From contig NC_089732.1 in assembly GCF_035083965.1 (NCBI RefSeq), forward strand, positions 13,254,924 to 13,318,923: DNA of 64,000 nt, written 5' to 3'. The notes beneath the pieces were generated by a model. That model saw nothing but the letters and a program-made list of their open reading frames with translations, had not been told where the DNA came from and did not search any database. Positions 56,412 to 64,000 of the stretch are shown piece by piece (the stretch's first letter is position 1; the number at the start of each line of letters is the position of its first letter). The position numbers and the translations under genes are program-made. The stretch comes from Branchiostoma lanceolatum. Lineage: Eukaryota > Chordata > Leptocardii > Amphioxiformes > Branchiostomatidae.

Positions 56412-57196
56412 TTTATGGTCTACTTGAATTAAAAAAATAGGTTTTCTAAACCTGCACTACATAAAAGTTACTGTGTCCAAGACTGGGCTGTTGTAGGCGG
56501 ACAAATCCACAGACAACACGGTAATAGATATGGAAAAATTTCACAACACTTCCTGGTTTCAGGAGGCTGCCATGTTGGACTGGTCCACTAGCAAAATTGG
56601 GTAAATATAAAGAGTTTTGATATTCTATCCATAAATAAACATAATCTGAATTGAAGAATTTCATCCAGTTTTACGTCTAAACGTGTGAAAGTACACATTA
56701 AGTGCTTTTGTAAGAGAGTTATTTAGCTGGTGCTAAACATCCAAATATTTCTAAATAAAGAATTTATCTTTCTTGAATCGTATATTCCATTTCCCACCAT
56801 GCTCTCACAAAGCACACTGCACGAAGTTTGCCATTTGTGATTTTAAATGTCTAGATTTTTAAAGGGACGGAAATGAATGTTTGGGAGACGATTTGATCAG
56901 TGAGCACGTGAGTACTGCTTTACACAGACGTCGTTATTTCTGCCCCGAAAGTTCGCGATCTCTATTTTTAAGGTGACTTTTTTCTCTGTGTTTTGCAACT
57001 GATGAAGGGAGGGGGGCACTAGCACTCTGAAAAACCATAATGCAGAAATGCTTGCCCCATTGCTTGTTCCATGTGGTTTGATAAAGGCATACTAAGCTTC
57101 ACTTTGTTTGAAGGATCTTGTAAATGTGTTAAATGTCATTATGGTAGCCACAACCGAACTGTAGGACTTGTATTGCATTAGCCGTGGTGACAGAAG
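56412..57196. promoter_or_regulatory. Shared upstream region of OMA1 (-) and CAAP1 (+)
   Basis: Head-to-head spacing of the start codons is 1,173 bases. The region is free of recognisable mobile elements and has a canonical E-box CACGTG at 56905-56910 with a GACGTC nearby (about 56928). No TATA box stands out for either direction. A bidirectional promoter is inference from layout. Confidence 0.5.
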
Positions 57197-57559
57197 GTGT
57201 ATAATTGTATGTTATACTGCAGGTATATGATCGTATGTTATACTGCAGGTGTATAATTGTATGTTATACTGCAGGTATATGATCGTATGTTATACTGCAG
57301 GTGTATAATGGTATGTTGTACTGCAGGTGTATAATCGTATGTTATACTGCAGGTGTATAATCGTATGTTATACTGCAGGTGTATAATCGTATGTTATACT
57401 GCAGGTGTATAATCGTATGTTATATTGCAGGTGAATAATCGTATGTTATACTGCAGGTGTATAATGGTATGTTATATTGCAGGTGTATAATTGTACGTTA
57501 TATTGCAGGTGTATAATTGTATGTTATATTGCAGGTATATAACCATATTTATATTGCAG
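57197..57559 (+). repeat. 26-bp minisatellite of splice acceptors before the CAAP1 first coding exon (14 copies)
   Basis: The unit is GTGTATAATCGTATGTTATA followed by CTGCAG. Fourteen consecutive units each end in T(A)CTGCAG or TATTGCAG, followed by GT, that is, a complete acceptor. The last one is the presumed acceptor of the exon that carries the start codon at 57585. All copies lie in 5' UTR or intron, so acceptor choice would lengthen the leader in steps of 26 bases without changing the protein. Confidence 0.93.
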
Positions 57560-57584
57560 GTCGTAGGCTGTACTCAAACCAACC

Positions 57585-60500
57585 ATGATGACTCCGGACT
57601 CCACCCAGTCTGACACCAAGGGCTCCACCAAGACCACTGTCAGTAAACGGAAGAGTCCATCCTCCAGCGGGGGTGACAATAAAGCTTCACACGGCAGCAA
57701 ACAGGCCGAGGCCAAGAAGAAACCAAAGGTGGCTACTAGTAGTAAAACCAGAAAGTCCAAGGTACAACCTTGGTTTCTCTTTTTCTCCTTCAGTTGAAAT
57801 AGAAGTGGAATGCTTGACTCCTTGAGACACAGCATGATGCTTTTTTGGTAACTGATAGTGAAACGCAGCTTCACTTTTTTTTCATTTCATTTCAAGGCAT
57901 TCTCATTTGAGGTGAAGCATGATGCTTTTTCAAGTAGCTAGTGGTAGTGCAATGCGGCTTCACTACGGCTCGCTTTTTTGGCTAAGCACAACAGGTCACC
58001 CCTACTCTTCTCGATAAGTGTGTGTGGTTCTTTTACATGCAGAGGTTTGACGCTTGAGGCCAATGCCTGAAGCTCCCTCATACACGGGGCCACCGTCATT
58101 ACGTCACCATCCGAAATGACAAATGCAATCTCTTACAACATGTCTGAGCTGGAGATGACCCCTAGGATATTGGATAAATTGCAAGAAATGTTACACAAAC
58201 TACAACTTGATATAAAACCAAAGTAACTTGATAAGTTTGTTGAGTTCTTTTACATGCAAAGGTTCGATACTTAAAGGCTAATGCCTGAAGCTCCCTCATA
58301 CAAGTGGTTGATGGCTTTACGTCGGCATCCAAAATGACAATCCTTACTTTTATAAAATCTTTTAGATAGCATGAGTCTTCATCGGATAACTTATAATGGC
58401 ACACTACACTAAGATTGGCAAGTCAAAATCTTGAGTTTGTTGTTTAAAAGGTATGGCACATTTTGCAATTAGAAACATTCAAAAGTCATCTTTTGCTTTA
58501 TTAACATCTATCATATGTACATCTCAATATAGTGCTAAACTTTCTTCCAACACTACTAGTAAAGTATTCATGGATCAAATTTTCGATGACCACTGTCGCC
58601 TTCTTTAGGATCAATAATGACCAATCACTGCCAAACGTTATGAAGGAGGCCATATACATCAGGGCACTCCAGCCTTCACCCAACAGAAGCAGTGGGCGTT
58701 ATAAACTTCCTGGCACGGTTGACCAATTGCTGACGTCACGTATCCGTAATGACGTTCGACAGTGATTGGTCATTATTGATCCTGAAGAAGGCGACAGTGG
58801 TCGTCGAAAATTTGATCCCTAAATACCTTAGTGTTGGAAGAAAGTTTAGCATTATATTATGATTACTACCAACACAGATGAGCTTCCATGATAATATGTA
58901 CATCTCATTGTGTCTTGCTTTAGGTTAAGAAGAAGTCCAAGAAGAGTTCAACTCCTCACACAGAAGACAGGGAGAGACAAGAGAATGATGAGGATGCAGA
59001 GTGGATGGATCTTAGCCTGGATCTCCAGCCAATTGGGGCCTACATCAAAAACAGGTAGAGTCTTCCTAAGGTGTCTGTTTTCTCCTGAATCCTTAGCCTG
59101 CAACACTACACTGTATGTGTGACAAAGTGTCACAAAGACACTTAAAAAGTGCCCCTCTCACTGGACCTCGTTGGCGGCTTCGCTGCGTCCTAAATTATAT
59201 TTTTGTTACCCTTAGCTTTATAATGGGAATATCATGCAAAACTTACAAGTATGACTGAAAACACACTTTGTGTAAAAAGATTTGTTTTTATCAATGAAAT
59301 TCGTTGAGTGCTTTGTCAGATTGCTCAGCTGCAAGGTGACAGGGGTGCAGTGAGATAGGGGCTTTTATCTGTCCTCAGGTACACAGTTACACAGATAAAG
59401 TTGGAGGAGCTCTAAATGATTCCTAGGTTGCTGTTTCAAATATGACAACTGAAGCCCTGCTGAAGTACATGTTCTTTTCCAGAGACCAAATGCTGGATGA
59501 GATGTTGAAGACAATTAAAGGAGAGAAGCTGAGATCCATGCTGCCTGAAGTCATGAAGGTCAGTACACGGTAGATAATCTTTGTCAACATTTAGATCATC
59601 AGGCCTCCGTATATCATTGTTGAAAAGTATGTATTTCATACACATGTGTTTGTGTGTTGTGCTAATCTGCAATAGCATTTACATAGTGCTAGCCAGAGCT
59701 TTTATTTTACTGATATTATCAGACATTTTAGTGTTCATATCATAAGATTGTTTACCATTCCAGTACTTACCAATATGGTTGATTTTTAATTCAGTATAGA
59801 CAGAAATCATTCCTGGTATAGTTTTGTGTACATGTACCTGCAGAACTGAGCTGTCTGGAGAGAAAAAAACTAGGAGTCTTTGCTGTTGAATGTTATTTTT
59901 GTCAAAATGGTGTGGATTAAGTATCATGTTCAGGGTTTTTTCTAGAAAAATTAAACAAGAGGGAGCACACACAGGCGAGGGAACGAGTTCTATGTATTTA
60001 TGGAAGAATCTATCGCTGAGGGAAGTCTGTATGCTGGGGATTAAGCTAAAATCTCAATTTGACAAGGGGGCACTGGGCTGAAACAAGAGGGCGCAGCGCC
60101 CCTCTTTCCCAATTTAGATGAACCCCTGAATGTTAAAACATGTTTGTACATTGCATGCAGCTTTCTCACATTTTGTTCTATCTGCTGTAGAAGTGCACAT
60201 TAGAGGAGCTGCGGACTTTGTGTCTGGACCAGTTGGAAGTCATGTCCAAGAAGAGAATACAACACATCCTAGCAGGTCTGTATTAACACAGATGTAGGGA
60301 TAGACGTGAAGTTATATTGGTATATATTTACCTTTTTTTCAGTAACTAAAAGGTTTCTGTATAGTAGTGTATTGTGGGGTGCCTTTTTCTAAAGATGATA
60401 TATTTTCATTTCCATGAAATACTAAAATGGAGTTTTCCAGTTCTGTCATACCATACTAGGTGTGACAAGTCGTTCAGTGTAATAAAACCAGCTGCTGCCG

Positions 60501-61999
60501 CACCGCGTGCCTGCGAAGCTGGTGTGTTACGGCGAAGGGTGGTTATACTGGCTATAATGATACATATACAAATACTGCACAAGACCGTCTTTCATAATTG
60601 GTTTATTGCAGACGTCAGTAACTAGATGGTGCTTCAAAAATAATTCAGTAACAAAGACCAATCAATATCCCATTGATATTATTGAATATTGTTGATCAAT
60701 TATATGTTGCAGCAAGGACACTATATACTAACAATGTCCTTGGTTGCAGTAACAAAACTGTCCATGAAATTCCATGACTGCAGTTTACATTTCAGTCAGT
60801 AGGTAGCACTTCAAAGCTGTCAAAAATCAGTGACCATTGTGACTGTGTTATCATATGTTACAGGTGAAGAGATGACGTCTTCTTCTGACACAGACGACAC
60901 CACAGACGAGGACGACACCAGATGTAGCAAACGAGAGGCCAGCAGTAGCATGTAAGGGATTTATCTGGAATGATTGTTGGGGGGCTGTGTGATTATTGAG
61001 GGATGTTCCTATAGCACAACTGGTAGCAGTCTCATAATTGAGCTCCTGGTTCCAAATAGTTGCTAACTGTTAATCTTGGCTAGAACATCTCAGTTGGGGC
61101 TGCACCCATCTTTTGGAAGGGATGTAAAATGGGGTCCAGTGTTCAAGCAACCAATCTCGTGTTTTTTTTTCATTCAAAGAAGATGAAGAACTTTATTGTG
61201 CGACAATTTTAACTGGTACAATGTATGGCAACTTATGTACATTAACAGCTTAACTATTGCTAATAGCTAACAAGTCTAAACTTAGTGTTCCAAAATGAGA
61301 GACACTGAACTCATGAGAGCTTATTTTAAAAAGAATTAGAATGTGTTCATAAGTATTAGCATTAAAGTTCATCTATGTTGGTGTGTAACATCATAGAAAA
61401 AAATTAAAACTATTTCCTATTGTGTGTTGTCCAGGCTGGAGAGCAGTGCAGTAGTAGACTCCACTTGCACTCCCACAGAGAACCAGGAGGACGTTGACCC
61501 CGCAGGAGCTGGAGAACAGTCCGGAGTGACCGCTAAGTCCTCCGGAGAAAACACTCCGGCGCTCAGCCTCAGTCCCGACCACGGCGAGCTCGACAACCTG
61601 TTCGGCGAAAACAAACAGGAAAGAGGCAGCGTTACTGTTGAAAAGACAACGGTGAGAGATGACAATGAAAATCAACAACATTCTTCTAACACCAACGAAG
61701 CTTCTGATGGACTAGAGTTGAAAGTCTCACCAGACAATGACGTTGCAGATCGTGACGGCACTGAAAATATACAGGACGACATAGACAGAACTGTGAGCAG
61801 TATTATTGGAGGCGATGCTGTGGACCAGCCCAAACCGCCTAAACCACAAGTGTCGATGGAGGGCGGAGACGACGATGTTGCCGTGCCGACCAAGACGCAG
61901 ATGGAGATCCTGGAGCTGGAGCTACGAGCCCGTGCCATCAAGGCTCTCATGAAGCAGCAGGAACAGCGAGAAAGGGCAGACCCCGGATCCACCTCATGA
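57585..61999 (+). CDS. CAAP1: CAAP1, caspase activity and apoptosis inhibitor 1
   Basis: The human protein (361 residues) is reported to restrain apoptosis by modulating caspase activity; its biochemistry is not settled. Six exons join in phase to 373 residues: 57585-57761, 58924-59054, 59483-59558, 60191-60275, 60864-60951, 61435-61999 (TGA). The N terminus is Lys/Ser-rich, like a nuclear-targeting tail. The conserved core is DQMLDEMLKTIKGEKLRSML (about residues 104-123) followed by KCTLEELRTLCLDQLEVMSK. Next comes an acidic Ser/Asp stretch, a low-complexity region, and the diagnostic C-terminal helix LELELRARAIKALMK near residue 346. No enzyme motif is present. The first ATG is followed directly by a second; I took the first. 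The upstream acceptor is a 14-copy minisatellite and the stop region is duplicated downstream. Confidence 0.87.
57830..58400 (+). repeat. Dispersed repeat in CAAP1 intron 1, related to 52700-52900
   Basis: The block 'gaggtgaagcatgatgcttt ... gtggtagtgcaatg' with 'ctactcttctcgataagtgt' matches 52700-52860. A partial second copy follows at about 58235-58320 ('tctttacatgcaaaggttc', 'taatgcctgaagctccctca'). Unassigned family. Confidence 0.6.
58530..58870 (+). mobile_element. Penelope-like element remnant
   Basis: A frame ending at 58765 has KEAIYIRALQPSPNRSSGRY, typical of the end of the Penelope GIY-YIG region. It is flanked by inverted stretches: ATTTTCGATGACCACTGTCG near 58577 and CCTGAAGAAGGCGACAGTGG near 58782. 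The latter motif is characteristic of Penelope-like terminal repeats. It lies in CAAP1 intron 1 and is heavily truncated. Confidence 0.75.
60455..60575 (+). mobile_element. Truncated LINE 3' end, copy C (CAAP1 intron 4)
   Basis: About 120 bases only: the end of the reverse transcriptase frame ('taggtgtgacaagtcgttca'), the UTR (CAGCTGCTGCCGCACCGCGT) and the 'ggctataatgatacatatac' terminus. Confidence 0.75.
61005..61165 (+). mobile_element. Degenerate tRNA-SINE (CAAP1 intron 5)
   Basis: A box-A-like GCACAACTGGTAGCAGTCTC and a weak box B (TGGTTCCAAATAG) are followed by 'ggctgcacccatcttttgga'. Diverged from the other SINEs. Confidence 0.45.
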
Positions 62000-62365
62000 A
62001 GGCAACATCTAAAACACTATACAAGATAGGCAAGCTTGTTTAGAACAGGGTATAGACCACTTTCCAGTTACGGCGGCCATTTTGAATTTCCAGGGGTCAG
62101 CTGGGGGTCATGCACCAAAGTGAGGCTCAGGTTTTTGTGGCCTATGAGATGCCTATGCTATAACACATATGACATAGGCCACAACAACCTGAGCCTCACT
62201 TTGGAAATTCAAAATGGCCGCCGAAACTGGAAAGAGGTCTATTAGAAACTTGTATGGGGGATTATTGTGGGCTATCAAGGCTCTCATGAAACAGCATTTT
62301 CAGCTAGGAACAGTCAGGAGAGCAGACCCTGGCTCTACTTCATGAAGGCAACATCTAAAACACAT
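61935..62365 (+). repeat. Duplication of the CAAP1 3' coding end and stop
   Basis: The stretch from ATCAAGGCTCTCATGAAGCA through the TGA to 'ggcaacatctaaaacac' (about 61937-62015) recurs at about 62272-62360 with 85-90% similarity by eye and small indels. The copies lie about 335 bases apart. A MITE occupies most of the spacer. Confidence 0.85.
62053..62242. mobile_element. 190-bp MITE in the CAAP1 3' UTR
   Basis: Long inverted repeats: TAGACCACTTTCCAGTTACG, GGCGGCCATTTTGAATTTCC and AAAGTGAGGCTCAGGTTTTT, each with its complement at the other end around a short AT-rich centre. TA lies at the borders. It would form a strong hairpin in the transcript. Confidence 0.8.
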
Positions 62366-63089
62366 TATACTGTAAATGCCTTTAAGTTGGCTGTGATTTG
62401 ATTCCTTGTTAGGGAGAAAATGGAGTATTTGTGGTGATTTTAAGTTCGCGTTGACGCTATAGTCATATACAGTACTACACTCCCCAGTTTTAAGTTTGCA
62501 GTTTATTGGTCACAGCAAAAAACGTGAACACAAAACTGCAGCAAGATTTCAATAACTACAGTTACTGTACTACAAAATGTGCAAGCTTGTTTAGAATAGA
62601 GTCTCAAAAACGTCTATGTGATCACTGATCACCTTCGTAGCCATGTCGCGTGGAAGAGATGTTCTGGAGGCAAATTAGAACATGCAATAGTAGCGGAAAG
62701 GGGGGGTTATTAGATAGTAAAATTACCTGAAATAGTTGTCATGATAGGAGGTAAGATGTCCTATCCGTGATGGCGTGATGGAAAAGAAACAGGTCTTTCT
62801 GAAAAACGTTGAATATAATAATTAGATGTACCGGAAGTGGGAAAATGCAGCACATGTACAAGCGTGTCTGATTTTGTGCATAACTGCCATGTAAGTGGTT
62901 CTGTTGTCATTGTGGCATAAATCATGTGAAAATGAGAAATGAGATATTCTCTCTTCCATGTTCTTGGGCTGGAAAGTGTGACTTCACACTTCTTCAAGTT
63001 TTACAATACATTTTTGGTTATTTCTGTCCATTGGTGGTCTTGTCTATGCTATTGTCATGTGGAAATATCATTTATTAGTTCTGTACTTT

Positions 63090-63095
63090 AATAAA
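63090..63095 (+). terminator. Polyadenylation signal of CAAP1
   Basis: AATAAA about 1.1 kb after the stop, followed by a GTT-rich stretch. A second run of AATAAA-like sequence lies near 63130. Confidence 0.55.
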
Positions 63096-63109
63096 AGAGG
63101 GTTTTAAGT

Positions 63110-64000
63110 TCTATGCAAGTTACGAATGAAATAAATAAACTTAGAGGAAGCAACAACACTAGACAGACAAATACAGAAGTTCAAACCAATTTATTGATGC
63201 AAGAATTTTGATAACAAAAGGTATGTTACTTCAAAGAGGTAAACATGTCTTTCAAAATTTTCTGTTCCCAGTGCCACATCCAAAAAATACTGAACTGAAT
63301 TTACCAAATTCTCTCTGCATTCAGTCTAAGATAAACAAACTTTAAGGTTTTACAATCAACTCATATCTGAAACATTTTTGCATTATGTTAAAAAAAAGTT
63401 GAAATCCTCCCACACCATTATTGATGTATAGGGCGGTGCCCATCTCCAGCCCTGGGCCACACTGTGGTGCAATCACTGTAGCAGGGGGCTAGTCCACTGG
63501 CAGTGAAGTGTGAAGAGTCTTTGGTATGACTCAATGCGCCTCTTGTCCAGAGGTGTCCTACCTGGGGCTTGAACCCCAGTCCTTCTGGTCCAAGTAATTT
63601 GAACCAGATGTGGTGAAAGGCAGAAGGCGCAGACCACTACATTATGATAGTGTCTAAAATGTCTGCATGTTTGAGGCATTTAGCATAGGGGGATAACAAC
63701 TGGTGAATTCTAGGACAAAGGTATAAGGGTCTTCTGTTTTCCGACTCTTCATGATGCATAAGCTGGGATAAACTCCACCAAATCACGTCTCATATGATAG
63801 GCTGGTTCACAGTTTGAAGTGTGCATGCCTGAGGTCAAAGGTGAAGGCCCCAAATTTGTAAACAGTTCTTGTTGCTTGACACCATGTCCACACGTGTTTT
63901 GTTTATGTCTCAGGGGCTTTCAACTGTGACATATTACCCACTATGCATCACACACTGCATGCGCAGTTCAAAATGTGAACTACTTTTAAGGTTCCGGGTC
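63110..64000. other. Sequence after CAAP1, with a possible convergent 3' end and a degenerate SINE
   Basis: TTTATT at 63190-63195 would be a polyadenylation signal for a minus-strand gene outside the window (weak). At about 63440-63660 the complement shows a tRNA-like box B (GGGGTTCAAGCCCC) and a box-A-like TGTAGTGGTCTGCG, a diverged SINE. No exon seen. Confidence 0.4.

Larger units (their letters stand above)
62000..63110 (+). other. CAAP1 3' UTR
   Basis: From the TGA to the AATAAA at 63090-63095, including the duplicated stop region and the MITE. A segment at 62365-62580 with 'ttatactgtaaatgcctttaagttgg' and 'acagttactgtactacaaa' ends looks like another foldback repeat. Confidence 0.55.

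Noticed and set aside
61391..61992. Minus-strand frames of about 80-105 codons over the last CAAP1 exon
   Set aside because: Shadows of the true plus-strand exon, whose product matches CAAP1 in order and C-terminal motif.

Overview
The window looks like cephalochordate (amphioxus, Branchiostoma-like) nuclear DNA. The genes are intron-rich and their products are close to their human counterparts. Introns are short and packed with small DNA transposons and tRNA-derived SINEs. Several exon borders carry tandem repeats that copy the splice site, a peculiarity I recall being reported for amphioxus. This is a reading of raw sequence; no database search was run.

Layout. (1) 722-13412 (+): the 3' half of a USP24 orthologue, fifteen exons covering the whole ubiquitin-protease domain and the C-terminal helical region, with a long 3' UTR ending at the polyadenylation signals near 15770. 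(2) 17039-17276: a TATA-containing promoter with a palindromic CRE and a non-coding exon ending in a good splice donor, followed by about 17 kb without a recognisable exon but full of repeats. (3) 34715-38190 (+): a five-exon, 332-residue class C seven-helix receptor without a Venus-flytrap domain, 3' UTR to about 39.9 kb. (4) 41536-43233 (-): a C2H2 zinc-finger gene built of two-finger repeats, broken by a SINE insertion and a 4-base frameshift. (5) 47251-56411 (-): OMA1, the mitochondrial inner-membrane stress protease, complete in eight exons. (6) 57585-61999 (+): CAAP1, complete in six coding exons, head-to-head with OMA1 across about 1.2 kb of shared upstream sequence.

The genes do not form one pathway. 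From memory, USP24 and OMA1 both map to human 1p32, so their proximity here may reflect old chordate linkage; CAAP1 is on human chromosome 9.

The most striking signal is recurrent: in four unrelated genes, on both strands, tandem duplications span an exon boundary or the stop codon and so multiply donors or acceptors. Cases are USP24 exons 4, 7, 14 and its stop codon, both ends of receptor exon 3, OMA1 exon 7 (in-frame and open through three copies), and the CAAP1 first-coding-exon acceptor (fourteen 26-base copies) and its stop region. There is also a rich set of MITEs with clean target-site duplications of several types (8 bp, 5 bp, TTA/TAA, TTAA, TA), full-length SINEs with long target duplications, truncated LINE 3' ends and a Penelope-like remnant.
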